A stretch of DNA of 64,000 nucleotides from a virus. Position 1 is the first letter of the stretch. Every line of letters starts with the position of its first letter. The notes under the pieces were generated by a model. It was not told the DNA's origin. It made no database searches and saw only the letters and a list, made by a program, of their open reading frames with translations. A program made the translations under genes and the position numbers. The stretch spans positions 60,598 through 124,597 of IMG/VR virus record IMGVR_UViG_3300033233_000009; one strand, 5' to 3'. Positions 46,811-54,897 of the stretch are shown here, in pieces.

Positions 46811-49800
46811 CAGCGCCGCCGGCCCGGGTGCGCGGTGGCAAACAGTCGCCCCGCCTTCGCCGACATCTGCATCGGATGCCCCGGGTCGTCCTGTCCCGCG
46901 AAGAACTCGTGCGACGTTTCGTAGTCGCGAACCGGTACCTGCCAGCGAGCCACGAGCGCGTACGCCGTCGGCGCCGACACGACGGCCTGCTCGCGGCCGA
47001 GCACGAGCCTCCAGGGAGAGCCGCGGTCGTACGGATGCTCCAGGTACAGCCCAGCCTGTCCGGTGTCCTCCTGGTTCGGCGTCCACCCGTGCGGCGTTGC
47101 GTCGTCCTCGTCCTCCTCGTCGGGATCCTCCTCCTCCGGCTCGGGCTCCATTTCCGCAACCGACACGTGCATCCCCTGGAAGGCGCGGTTCGCCGCGTGC
47201 GACGGCGCGAGCCGCAGCCCGAAGTTGTCGCTGCGCCAGACGGGCAGACCGGTCGCCGTGCTCCGAATCTCGAAGTAGATGTCGTCGTTCGTGATGTCCT
47301 CGGTGCTGCGCCGGATCAGCGTGTCCAGGCTGCCCGCGTAGTCCCACACCGCCCCGCTGTCTTCCTTGAACGACGCCCAGGTCACGCCGACGCCTTCCAT
47401 TTCGCGCGCGCGATCGTAGCGGGCCTGCTCGTCGTACTTGTCAGCCAGGGGCGGCAGGTAGTCATCAGCGTCGCTCCCTGCTGGGGCCGGGGCGGCACCC
47501 GCGAGCGGCAGCCCGAAGCGCTTGTCGCGCCAGACGGCGCGGCCATCGGCTTCCTTGTCGCGCCACTCCACGTCGCGGAGCCCATGACCACGCGCCATCT
47601 GCTCGCTGGTCAGGTCGTCGGTGAAGTACTCTCGGTCTGCCATCTCTCCGACGAACATCGAGTAGCGGTATCCGCTTGCGCGCGTTGTCCGCTGGCGCTC
47701 CTCCTCCAGCACCGCATCAGCGAGCGGAGGGAACGCGGCGGGCTTCTTGCCACGCGCCCGTCCCTCGGCCAGCGGCAGAGAGAAGCCCTCGGTCCGCCAG
47801 GCGACCTTGCCGCCACGCGCAGACCCCAGGGCCCGCGCCGCCACTGCCTTCCGAATCTCCCGGATCTGCCGCTCCTTGCCCGCGCACCGCGCGACGTTGC
47901 GCGTGAACGCCGACGCGAACGCCTCGTCGTGCTTCTCCTTCTGGATGCCCTCGTCCTCGGGCTCGCAAAACGAGTAGTAGATCCCGTCCGCCATGTGCGT
48001 GACCTCGTGGATGGCCAGCGCGTAGAGCGTGTTCAGATCCTCCTCGTCCACGATGCCGTACAGTTCGTCCTTCGCCGGCTTCTTCCCGCGCTCCGTCGGT
48101 ATCGCGCTCGGGATGCGGTACGGGTTCAGCAGCAGCCAGTGCTCCCCGGTGTTGGAGTCCCGCTGGTAGGCGGCAAGCATGCCGTGGTCGAAGATGAAGC
48201 CGACGCCGTAGGGCTCGGGGCTGCCGACCTGGATCAGCACGAAGCGGCACAGCTCCGCCCAGAACCGCGCGAGCTTCTTCATCGTGGGGCTCATGCCCTC
48301 GGGCCAGAACATCTTGGGCACGTGGTAGCCGGGCACGACGTTGACCAGCAGGAAGTCCGGCTCCCAGACGAGCTGCTTCACGGCAGCCTCGACCGCGGTG
48401 GGGCCCGGCATGATCGTCCCGTCGAGCATCGCACTCACCAGCCCGCCGAAGGCGCGGAGATTGAGTCCGGTGTGCCCGATATCCATGAAGCGCGGCTCGC
48501 TGCCAGCTCCGGGCGCTTCCCACTGCGGCTCGCCACCGGCTCCCGGCTCGCCCCACTGCGGCTCACCGCCCGCCCCTGGCTCGCCCCACTGCGGTTCGTC
48601 GCCGCCAGGCGCGCCGCGCGGCGCTCCATGCACCGTCTCGGTGACCTCCCCGCCGCCCTCCTGGTCGATGACCTGGCGGATCAGGTCGCGCTGCGCCTCG
48701 CTCAACGCGGGCCCGCCGCGCGTCTTGCCGGCGGGCACCACTTCCTCCAGGTGCTTGAGCACGTTCGCTTGCAGCGCCTTCTCCGGGGCGCCGTGAAACT
48801 TGCCGGTGCCGTGGAACTTCTCGCGGATGATCCCCTGCTTCTTCTTCAGTGCGCTCCGCACGTCCGCCGACAGCGACGTGGTGAACTTCTCGATGGACTG
48901 CTTCAGTCCCCAGTCGCGGAAGCCGTCGCGGTTGTCGGTGAGCAGATCCACCGACGCCCCGGTCAGCTCGATGATCAGCATCCCCTTCACCGACTCGGAC
49001 ACGTCCAGCTCGAACATGAACAGGCCCATCGTGCGGACCAGCAGCCGCCCCGGCTTCTTGCTCTTGTCGTGGTAGAGCGTCGCCTTGCCGCCGCCGAACG
49101 TGCGGATCTCCTCACCCGGGGCCAGGTCCGCCTTGTGCGTCTTGCCGTTGACGGTAAGCCGGACGCCCGGCAGGTAGCACTTCTCGATATACGCGATGGC
49201 GCACGACTCGTGCGTGGTCTGGTCGGGCGCCATCACGACGCGCAACTCGGTCCCCTGACGGAACGGGGAGTCGTCGCGCACCGGAGGCGTGCCGCCCTGG
49301 CCGACCATGCGCTGGCCCAGCGAGTCGATGCTCCACGCGAGCCAGGGCATCACGAGCAGCTCCTTGGCCTTCCCGAAGCCACCCGCGGTGCCAGCGCTCG
49401 ACGTTTTCGAGGTACCCCCGAGCATCAGAAACTTCTCCATGATCGGCACGGCCATGCCCTTGCCGTTGTCCGTGACGGACGCCGCAAAGCCCTCGGGCAC
49501 GGGCTCGACTCGGCAGTCGATCCTCGTCGCGCCCGCGTCGGCACTGTTCTGGATGGCCTCGCGCCACCACTTCTCCTGCCAGTCGTGGTAGGTCTTGAGC
49601 GCGCTGCTGTAGAAGTTCTCGTCGATGCCCCACTGCATCGTCACCGGGGGGTTCGGCGCGAACCGGGAACCCTCGGTGACGCGCACCGCGATCCACTTCG
49701 ACCCATCGACCTCGTACCGCTCGCCGATGTAGGTCGCGCGCTCGTCCGCGACCATGGCCTCCAGGCCGCCGTAGGCCGGGTCCTGCGCGCGCGCCGAGTA

Positions 49801-49869
49801 GACGCCGGGGCGCAGCACCGCGTCGTCGGCCAGCGGCTCGACCAGGATGTTCGCGTGCACCTCGCCCAT
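46810..49869 (-). CDS. GHKL-type ATPase fused to an HEXXH-containing region, 1019 aa
   Basis: The N-terminal 300 residues are a Hsp90/MutL/histidine-kinase-like ATPase: N box REAIQNSADAGAT (E104, N108, D111), G1 box VTDNGKGM (D134, G136, G138) and G2 box GTSKTSSAGTAGGFGKAKE. The region around 620 has IHEVTHMADGIYYSF with H621-E622-H625, a zinc-metalloprotease motif. Between them (about residues 425-460) lies a tandem GGEPQWGEPGA repeat. The last 300 residues repeat a WR.DKRFGLPLA-like unit three times (EGFSLPLA, KRFGLPLA, DNFGLRLA), suggesting a small repeated domain. Such ATPase-peptidase fusions occur in conflict systems; its target is unknown. Confidence 0.8.
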   Translation of the reverse strand: MGEVHANILVEPLADDAVLRPGVYSARAQDPAYGGLEAMVADERATYIGERYEVDGSKWIAVRVTEGSRFAPNPPVTMQWGIDENFYSSALKTYHDWQEKWWREAIQNSADAGATRIDCRVEPVPEGFAASVTDNGKGMAVPIMEKFLMLGGTSKTSSAGTAGGFGKAKELLVMPWLAWSIDSLGQRMVGQGGTPPVRDDSPFRQGTELRVVMAPDQTTHESCAIAYIEKCYLPGVRLTVNGKTHKADLAPGEEIRTFGGGKATLYHDKSKKPGRLLVRTMGLFMFELDVSESVKGMLIIELTGASVDLLTDNRDGFRDWGLKQSIEKFTTSLSADVRSALKKKQGIIREKFHGTGKFHGAPEKALQANVLKHLEEVVPAGKTRGGPALSEAQRDLIRQVIDQEGGGEVTETVHGAPRGAPGGDEPQWGEPGAGGEPQWGEPGAGGEPQWEAPGAGSEPRFMDIGHTGLNLRAFGGLVSAMLDGTIMPGPTAVEAAVKQLVWEPDFLLVNVVPGYHVPKMFWPEGMSPTMKKLARFWAELCRFVLIQVGSPEPYGVGFIFDHGMLAAYQRDSNTGEHWLLLNPYRIPSAIPTERGKKPAKDELYGIVDEEDLNTLYALAIHEVTHMADGIYYSFCEPEDEGIQKEKHDEAFASAFTRNVARCAGKERQIREIRKAVAARALGSARGGKVAWRTEGFSLPLAEGRARGKKPAAFPPLADAVLEEERQRTTRASGYRYSMFVGEMADREYFTDDLTSEQMARGHGLRDVEWRDKEADGRAVWRDKRFGLPLAGAAPAPAGSDADDYLPPLADKYDEQARYDRAREMEGVGVTWASFKEDSGAVWDYAGSLDTLIRRSTEDITNDDIYFEIRSTATGLPVWRSDNFGLRLAPSHAANRAFQGMHVSVAEMEPEPEEEDPDEEDEDDATPHGWTPNQEDTGQAGLYLEHPYDRGSPWRLVLGREQAVVSAPTAYALVARWQVPVRDYETSHEFFAGQDDPGHPMQMSAKAGRLFATAHPGRRR

Positions 49870-49872
49870 GGC

Positions 49873-50580
49873 TCAGTCCTCTCCGACGGCGTCGGCCGAC
49901 GCCTGCGCGACGCGCTCCCACTCCGCGGGATCGGTCACGTCGTCCACGCCCCACTCGTAGCTCACGAGGTACTGGCCGTGCTTCAGCGTCGTGTGGCCGA
50001 TCTGCGTCAGGTCCGCCTCCGCAGCCTCGACCACCTTCAGGAACTGCGGGTCGTCCCAGTCGGACCACCGTGGGTCCGACCATTCCGGGTTCCACGGGAT
50101 GCCCTCGGCCTCCGCTGCTTCCTTCAGCTCGGCTTCGGCCACGTCGGTGAAAAACCCGGCGTAGTCGTTGTCGTCGAGCCACTCGACCGCAGCCTCGAAA
50201 GCGGACTCCAGGTGGTCGCCCCAGGCGTACACGATCGTCGTGCCGATCTGACCGAACCAGAAGCGGTAGAGCGACTTGGCGTCCGCCGCATCGTGCGGGT
50301 TCGCCACGTTGAGTTCCTCGTCCGCCTGCCAGGTGTCGGGCGGCGCGTTCGGCGTGTGTCTCGGCGTGTGCATCCCCCTGAGATCCCTGATCAGCAACCA
50401 TTTGCGGGTGCCGGAAGCATCAAACCCTCTTGCCTCCGCCGCTGCAACGACCCGTTCTATCTGCTCTCGCGTCAGCGCGGACACGTCGAGCGTGACTTCG
50501 CTTTTGCGGGCCTCCACCCGATCCAAGATCAGGTCCAGCATGGTCCGCCCGGCGGACGCGGGCGCCTTCGCACGGCTCAC
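49873..50580 (-). CDS. Unknown acidic 235-aa protein
   Basis: GTG 50580 with GGAGGG RBS; ATG 50541 is possible. It ends 3 bp before the GHKL ATPase start, so they are probably co-transcribed. Residues 15-55 contain ALTREQIERVVAAAEARGF; the rest is acidic with many Trp (WNPEWSDPRWSDWDD). No family recognised. Confidence 0.6.
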   Translation of the reverse strand: MSRAKAPASAGRTMLDLILDRVEARKSEVTLDVSALTREQIERVVAAAEARGFDASGTRKWLLIRDLRGMHTPRHTPNAPPDTWQADEELNVANPHDAADAKSLYRFWFGQIGTTIVYAWGDHLESAFEAAVEWLDDNDYAGFFTDVAEAELKEAAEAEGIPWNPEWSDPRWSDWDDPQFLKVVEAAEADLTQIGHTTLKHGQYLVSYEWGVDDVTDPAEWERVAQASADAVGED

Positions 50581-50720
50581 CGCGCCCTCCGCGTCCTGAG
50601 CATCTTCGGGAGGAACACCGCGGCGACGAGCAGGGCCGCGCCTGCCACCCACGGGGTGGGGTTCACCGTCGGGACGATACCCTCGCCAAGCGAGCGGCGG
50701 TGCAAGGTGGGGACGTACAT
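50577..50720 (-). CDS. 47-aa single-helix membrane protein
   Basis: ATG 50720 to TGA 50577-50579, overlapping the next GTG. The helix TPWVAGAALLVAAVFLP is followed by a basic tail (KMLRTRRAR). TAGCCT lies 6 bp before the ATG, matching the leaderless promoter spacing. It is shorter than usual ORF cutoffs. Confidence 0.55.
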   Translation of the reverse strand: MYVPTLHRRSLGEGIVPTVNPTPWVAGAALLVAAVFLPKMLRTRRAR

Positions 50721-50729
50721 GCCGACAGG

Positions 50730-51263
50730 CTACCGGCTACGCCCCCCGGGACGCCACTTTTCGGTCGGCGCGACCCGCGCGCCCGCCAGAGCCACGGCGG
50801 CCGCATCGGCGGCGTGCTCGCTCAGGGTGCCAGGCCAGGGCCCGATCCGCGCCAGGACCGCGCGCTTGACCTGCGCCTTGGGCGCCGTCCGGGGGAGCCC
50901 CAGACACGCCCGCCACGTCGCCGGCTCGACCTCGACCAGGGGGACGCGGTACTGCCACGCCAGGGCCCGTAGGAGCCCCGTCACTTCCCGGACGGCCAGC
51001 GCCCCGTCCGAGGTGGTCCCGCGCTCCCGGTGGCCCGCCTGGGCGCGCGCCTGGGCCTCCACGGCGAGCAGGTCCACGGGGCCATCGACGGACACCAGGA
51101 TCTGTCGCACCCGCTCCCAGATGACGTGCAGCCGAGCCGCAAGCGGCTGGTCCGGCCGGGTGCGGATCGTTTCGAGCAAGGTCGGCACCCACCGCTGTCC
51201 CTCGCTCCGTAGCAGGGCCAGCCCGCAGGTCGCGAAACCGGGGTCGGTCGCCAAAACTCTCAC
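50730..51263 (-). CDS. ruvC: RuvC-type Holliday junction resolvase, 177 aa
   Basis: Cuts four-way junctions during recombination or packaging. VRVLATDPGF gives D7, DLLAVEAQ gives E69 and SEHAADAAAVA gives H150/D153, the RuvC acidic set. Length matches bacterial RuvC. GTG 51263 overlaps the upstream HNH remnant stop. Confidence 0.87.
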   Translation of the reverse strand: MRVLATDPGFATCGLALLRSEGQRWVPTLLETIRTRPDQPLAARLHVIWERVRQILVSVDGPVDLLAVEAQARAQAGHRERGTTSDGALAVREVTGLLRALAWQYRVPLVEVEPATWRACLGLPRTAPKAQVKRAVLARIGPWPGTLSEHAADAAAVALAGARVAPTEKWRPGGRSR

Positions 51264-51806
51264 TTGTACGATCGCCGTGTTACGATCATCCAGATCGCGT
51301 CTAGCGTCACGCCGTGTTCCCGCGCAAGCGCTGTTTGCTTTTCACCCGAAGCGACCCGGCGCCGCACGTCCTCGGCTACTGTTCGCGAGAGCCGTTTCTG
51401 GGGTCCCCTAAGCCCCTTTCGATACCGACCCTTCGCCATCATATCCGCATTGTTCTCTCGCACCGTGCCGAGAAAGAGGTGTTCCGGCCTGACGCAAGCA
51501 GGGGTGTCGCACTTGTGGAGTACGCAGAGCAACCCGGTGGGCGAGCGCCGCGGTCCGCGCGGGTCGCCTCCTCCCGTCCACCATGAATTCCCCGTAACCT
51601 TTCGGATTTCTGTGGGCAACCCACAACCAGCAGGTATCCGACTTCTGCACCTTCGCCCAGAAGCGCCGAGACGGTTCGCGAACCTCGCGCGTCTTTGAGT
51701 GCTGCGTCAGAACGCTGCACCGAATGCTACAAAACTTCGCGACCATCGCCAGGTACGGCGGGACGCGACGCTCTTTTCCGCACCACTGGCACGTGATGAT
51801 CGGCAT
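51260..51806 (-). pseudogene. HNH endonuclease gene broken by a frameshift
   Basis: From ATG 51806 one frame gives CQWCGKERRV, FCSIRC, CWLWVAHRNPKGYGEFMVDG and ALAHRVAL, the usual first half of a phage HNH protein. The second half (LCVLHKCDTPACVRPEHLFLG, then NNADMMAKGRY and a C-terminal HTH) is in another frame. The short segment that normally joins AHRV to LCVLH is missing, so a deletion near 51540-51560 probably caused the shift. Confidence 0.7.
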
Positions 51807-51863
51807 CTTTTCGATAGACGGTACTGGCCGCGAACCCATCCACAAAGTGATACTGTGGCGCCC

Positions 51864-52160
51864 GTGCAGCGCCACCCCGCCGTCCAGTGGATCGTGTTCC
51901 AGCCCGTTCCGGGCGGCGTGCACATCCGCTGCGAGGCGTGCGGCGCGACCGCCACGCTCGCTCCCACGCAGGCTGACGCCTTCAGCCGACAGCACGCGCA
52001 GCATCGGAGCGCGTCGCCCTCACACCTCGGGCTCGGTGATGTGGTCGCCCGGGTCGCGCAGCCCGTCGCTCGGATGCTCGGGCGCCCCGAGACCTGCACC
52101 CCCTGCGAGCGTCGCAAGCACGCGCTGAACTCCGTCCTGCCTGCCGTATGGCGGCGCTGA
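51864..52160 (+). CDS. Zinc-binding protein, 98 aa
   Basis: GTG at 51864, 15 bp after GATACT. RCEACGATATLAPTQADAF and CTPCERRKHALN give two CxxC pairs, with a helix between. The final 141 bp are antisense to the end of the gene at 52020-52697. Confidence 0.55.
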   Translation: MQRHPAVQWIVFQPVPGGVHIRCEACGATATLAPTQADAFSRQHAQHRSASPSHLGLGDVVARVAQPVARMLGRPETCTPCERRKHALNSVLPAVWRR

Positions 52161-52697
52161 GCCCATGCCCATGCCCTCGACCTCGTCGAGCAGCGCGTCG
52201 AAGTCGGCGTCGTCGCTCTCCGCCAGCGACGCCGCCTTCGCCTTCCTCGCCAGCCGGTCGCGCATGAGGCGGTCCATGAGCGTCTGCTGCTGCTTGACCT
52301 CCGTCCAAGGATCCGGCTGCGCGGGCTTCGGCGGACCCGCCAGTGCCGCGACCGCTTGCTCGCGCTCCCATTCCTCCGTGCAGTGGGCGAACCAGTCGTC
52401 CGCCATCTTGATCACGGCGCGCACGACTTCCGCCCGGCTGCGGCCCGCCCAGTCGGCGAGCATGCGCTTGCGCTGGGGCACGAGGACGCCCAGAACCCAC
52501 TCGAAGTCGATCCAGCCGACTCCAGACGATGGCACGATGGAAGCGGTCACCTTTGCGCCGGGCACTCCGATGCCTCGGCGCTCGTTCCAGATCGCCTCGA
52601 CGGCAGCGCCGGCATCGGCGCCCACCGCGACGTGCTCACTCGACCCGCTCTGCCACACGCTGACCTCGTAGCTCAGGGCCGAAGTCCCTCGATCCAC
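52020..52697 (-). CDS. Unknown 225-aa protein
   Basis: GTG 52697 lies inside the end of the RHH gene. N-terminal alpha/beta part (EVSVWQSGSSEHVAVGADAG), then helices and an acidic region (ESDDADFDALLDEVEG). No family recognised. Overlaps a plus-strand gene at its 3' end. Confidence 0.55.
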   Translation of the reverse strand: MDRGTSALSYEVSVWQSGSSEHVAVGADAGAAVEAIWNERRGIGVPGAKVTASIVPSSGVGWIDFEWVLGVLVPQRKRMLADWAGRSRAEVVRAVIKMADDWFAHCTEEWEREQAVAALAGPPKPAQPDPWTEVKQQQTLMDRLMRDRLARKAKAASLAESDDADFDALLDEVEGMGMGSAPPYGRQDGVQRVLATLAGGAGLGAPEHPSDGLRDPGDHITEPEV

Positions 52698-52909
52698 TCG
52701 ATGATCGCGCGGTTGAAGGACATCTGCTTGCCCTCTTGCTTCGCGCGACGGGCGCAGTGGTCGAGCAGGCGCGCCTTGTGCGCCCGGTCGATGCGGAGCG
52801 TGATGACCTCGTAGTCCTTCACGACGGCGCCGTTACCGTGTCCGTTCGGCCTCGCCCTCGCGGGCTTCCGGGGGTTACTCTTGCGTGCGATAGCGGATCT
52901 GACTGCCAT
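52673..52909 (-). CDS. Ribbon-helix-helix type DNA-binding protein, 78 aa
   Basis: ATG 52909 lies 6 bp after its -10. A basic head (RKSNPRKPARARPNGHG) is followed by YEVITLRIDRAHKARLLDHCARRAKQEGKQMSFNRAIIEWIEGL (written in parts: strand VITLRI, helix HKARLLDHCARRAK, helix FNRAIIEWI), an RHH fold. It may repress its own promoter and the divergent one. Confidence 0.65.
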   Translation of the reverse strand: MAVRSAIARKSNPRKPARARPNGHGNGAVVKDYEVITLRIDRAHKARLLDHCARRAKQEGKQMSFNRAIIEWIEGLRP

Positions 52910-52915
52910 GGCGCC

Positions 52916-52944
52916 ACCCTAGCCCCTGGCAGCAGCGCCGTCAA
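52916..52944 (-). promoter_or_regulatory. Promoter of the RHH gene, leaderless type
   Basis: Minus strand: TTGACG (52944-52939), 17-bp spacer with GCTGCTGCCAGG, TAGGGT (52921-52916), GGCGCC, ATG 52909. Closely similar to the promoters at 6314 and 45743. Confidence 0.7.
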
Positions 52945-52949
52945 CCGCC

Positions 52950-52978
52950 TTGGCAGCCCGGCCGAAACCGGCTATCCT
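52950..52978 (+). promoter_or_regulatory. Divergent promoter, leaderless type
   Basis: TTGGCA (52950-52955), 17-bp spacer GCCCGGCCGAAACCGGC, TATCCT (52973-52978), ATG 52990. It starts 6 bp from the -35 of the opposite promoter, so one operator could control both. Confidence 0.65.
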
Positions 52979-52989
52979 GCCGGGGCCGG

Positions 52990-53172
52990 ATGACCTACGA
53001 GTATCAGTGCACGGATCTGGCCTGCCAGCACAAATGGGAGGCCGAGCAGCGCATCACCGAGCCCGCCATGACGGTCTGCCCGGCCTGCGGCAGGGACACG
53101 GCGCGGCGTCTGATCTCGCAGACCACGTTCATCCTGAACGGGACCGGATGGGCGAACAAGGGAGGGTACTGA
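52990..53172 (+). CDS. FmdB-type zinc-ribbon protein, 60 aa
   Basis: ATG at 52990. MTYEYQCTDLACQHKWEAEQ, CPACGRDTARRLIS and FILNGTGWANKGGY follow the FmdB/CxxCG_CxxC_SSSS pattern (YEY.C...C.H.WE, CP.CG, LIS.T.FIL.G.GW). The first Cys pair is CTDLAC instead of CxxC. Role unknown; such ribbons are frequent in phages. Confidence 0.75.
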   Translation: MTYEYQCTDLACQHKWEAEQRITEPAMTVCPACGRDTARRLISQTTFILNGTGWANKGGY

Positions 53173-53175
53173 GAG

Positions 53176-53505
53176 ATGAGCACCGTGTCGAACTACATCC
53201 TGTCCATCTCGGGCATGGAGGAGGACGGGGACGACGAGTACCCGAACGTCGCGGCGCTCAACGAGCGGCTCGTGAACGAGCACGGCGGCTCGGTGGGCGA
53301 CGGCTTCCAGCTTGCTCGCTACGGCGGAACGAAAGGCAAGGCGTGGGAGGCGTCGATCTTCATGCTCGCCGCGAACTACGTCGGCGCGGCGGAAGTGGCT
53401 CATGCCATTCGTGAGGTGCCCTGGACCGATCCCGACGAAGTGCAGCTATTCGCGAAGCACCAGGAAGCCCTGACCTTCGTCGAGGTCGAGTGGTGGGTCC
53501 CATGA
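53176..53505 (+). CDS. Unknown 109-aa protein
   Basis: ATG at 53176. Acidic, alpha/beta (NYILSISGMEEDGDDEYPNV, FMLAANYVGAAEVAHAI); ends VEVEWWVP. Resembles small phage proteins with a ferredoxin-like layout; not identified. Confidence 0.55.
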   Translation: MSTVSNYILSISGMEEDGDDEYPNVAALNERLVNEHGGSVGDGFQLARYGGTKGKAWEASIFMLAANYVGAAEVAHAIREVPWTDPDEVQLFAKHQEALTFVEVEWWVP

Positions 53506-53705
53506 GGACGACGTACCTCATTACCGCCGTAGAGGACGTCGAGGACGGCTGGCTTCTCGGTGTTGAGGGCGCGACCTTCGTCGCGTGCCCCTCCTACCTC
53601 TGTCGGGTACGTCCTGCCGTCGGAGAGGTGATGGTTGTGCAGGACGGCGCCATCACGATCGGGGACCGGGTGTACCGCTCTTTGGACGTGGCCGGTGTTA
53701 CATGA
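53502..53705 (+). CDS. Small beta-rich protein, 67 aa
   Basis: ATG at 53502 overlaps the previous stop. Strands TYLITAVEDVEDGWLLGVEG, VMVVQDGAITIGDRVY form a likely small barrel. Unknown. Confidence 0.5.
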   Translation: MRTTYLITAVEDVEDGWLLGVEGATFVACPSYLCRVRPAVGEVMVVQDGAITIGDRVYRSLDVAGVT

Positions 53706-53947
53706 CGGGTGGGCGAAGGATGGCTACTAACTGCACTCCCAGCGCCCAGGCCGACTCCTGTCAGGATCTCATCCATCCGGTGACCCACGCCGCGAGCGCC
53801 GCTGGTACGCCGCTCTGTCGGCCGCATCCAGACTCCAGTCGGAATGGGCCGTACGTGGAAGGGCCGGTCGTTCCGGGTGTGGACTTCGACGACGTGCACG
53901 TGTCGCACGCCTGTCGGCGGTGCAAGTACATAAGGCTGTGGACGTGA
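53702..53947 (+). CDS. Small Cys-containing protein, 81 aa
   Basis: ATG at 53702 overlaps the previous stop. NCTPSAQADSCQDL, LCRPHPD and HACRRCKYIRLWT supply five to six Cys; the last CRRC pair may bind zinc. Unknown. Confidence 0.5.
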   Translation: MTGGRRMATNCTPSAQADSCQDLIHPVTHAASAAGTPLCRPHPDSSRNGPYVEGPVVPGVDFDDVHVSHACRRCKYIRLWT

Positions 53948-54378
53948 TGGCCCAGAAGCAGACCGTCTTCGTCAAGCATATCCCGACGGCGCTCACCGAC
54001 GTGCTGGAGCGCCTGATGAAGAAGGACGAGGCGCAGCGCGGCTTCGTCATCGTCGAGCACGACCCGACGGGGCGGTACTTGCAGTTCTGCACGGAACCCG
54101 TGACAGGGAAGCTCCTGTTCGACGAGGGCGGCTTCACGAACAGTGTACGGCTGCCGCCGTACGTGATGAAGCCCATGCCGACCGTGCGCTCCGCCGTGCT
54201 CAGTGCGGAGATGCTCGTGCGGAGCATGAACGGGCCGGGCTGGTCCCTCCGCGGCGACGACGAGGTCACGATCACGGAGGACGACAGTGAAAGTCGCTGG
54301 CGCGGCCTGAAGCGCAAGGTGAAGTCCTGGCTCGCCGGCCCCGAGGGCGCGCCAGAGCCGGAGCCAACGGAGGCGTGA
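53947..54378 (+). CDS. Unknown 143-aa protein
   Basis: ATG at 53947 (TGATG); GTG 53944 is an alternative. Helical start (IPTALTDVLERLMKKDEAQ), then beta segment (RGFVIVEHDPTGRYLQFCTE) and acidic tail. No family recognised. Confidence 0.55.
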   Translation: MAQKQTVFVKHIPTALTDVLERLMKKDEAQRGFVIVEHDPTGRYLQFCTEPVTGKLLFDEGGFTNSVRLPPYVMKPMPTVRSAVLSAEMLVRSMNGPGWSLRGDDEVTITEDDSESRWRGLKRKVKSWLAGPEGAPEPEPTEA

Positions 54379-54704
54379 TGCGCGCGCGCGACCCCGACCA
54401 CGTCTTCTCGCTCTCCTGGGCGACGCCGTGCTTCCTGGGGTTCACAGGGCTCCTCGTCTACCTCGCCCCCTACGTCACGACGGCGTTCGTCCTTTGCTTT
54501 GCGTACTGGGTGGGCGGGGACGGGGCCGGCTCGGTCACCCGGGCCCGAATCTCCTCGCTCGCGCTGCTCCTCACGTTCACCCTGGCGGCGAGCACGCTTC
54601 ACATGGAGAACGTCCGTCACCGGGAGCTGATGCTGAGCCCGGTTCTGTTCCTGACCTTCGCCTCGGCGGCGGTGCGGAAGCGGTCCCGGATCTGGCCCGG
54701 GTAG
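54378..54704 (+). CDS. Membrane protein with three to four helices, 108 aa
   Basis: ATG at 54378. Hydrophobic segments at about 15-35 (ATPCFLGFTGLLVYLAPYV), 36-48, 60-76 (SSLALLLTFTLAASTL) and 84-97. Could be a holin-like or exclusion protein; no specific motif. Confidence 0.6.
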   Translation: MRARDPDHVFSLSWATPCFLGFTGLLVYLAPYVTTAFVLCFAYWVGGDGAGSVTRARISSLALLLTFTLAASTLHMENVRHRELMLSPVLFLTFASAAVRKRSRIWPG

Positions 54705-54711
54705 CACGGCG

Positions 54712-54897
54712 ATGTACCTGCTCATCGCGTACCTGCTCGTGACCGGAGCGCTCGCGCTCTTTCTGCTGCCCGGCTTCCTCGCCGACCTGCACGAGCCTGG
54801 GGACGATCCCGTGTGGGTGCTCGTCGTGGGCTACGTCGCCTGCGTCGTCGCGTGGCCGGTCATGCTTCCGGTGCTGCTGAAGTCCAAAGGCGAGTGA
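54712..54897 (+). CDS. Membrane protein with two helices, 61 aa
   Basis: ATG at 54712. YLLIAYLLVTGALALFLLPG and VLVVGYVACVVAWPVMLPVL flank an acidic loop (DLHEPGDDP); basic C-terminus (KSKGE). Holin-like topology next to another membrane protein, but no lysis gene is seen nearby. Confidence 0.6.
   Translation: MYLLIAYLLVTGALALFLLPGFLADLHEPGDDPVWVLVVGYVACVVAWPVMLPVLLKSKGE

Noticed and set aside
46795-51411. A 1538-aa plus-strand ORF
   Set aside because: It is antisense to the GHKL ATPase, RuvC and neighbours, which have clear motifs in the minus frames; it is Arg/Pro/Gln-rich shadow sequence.
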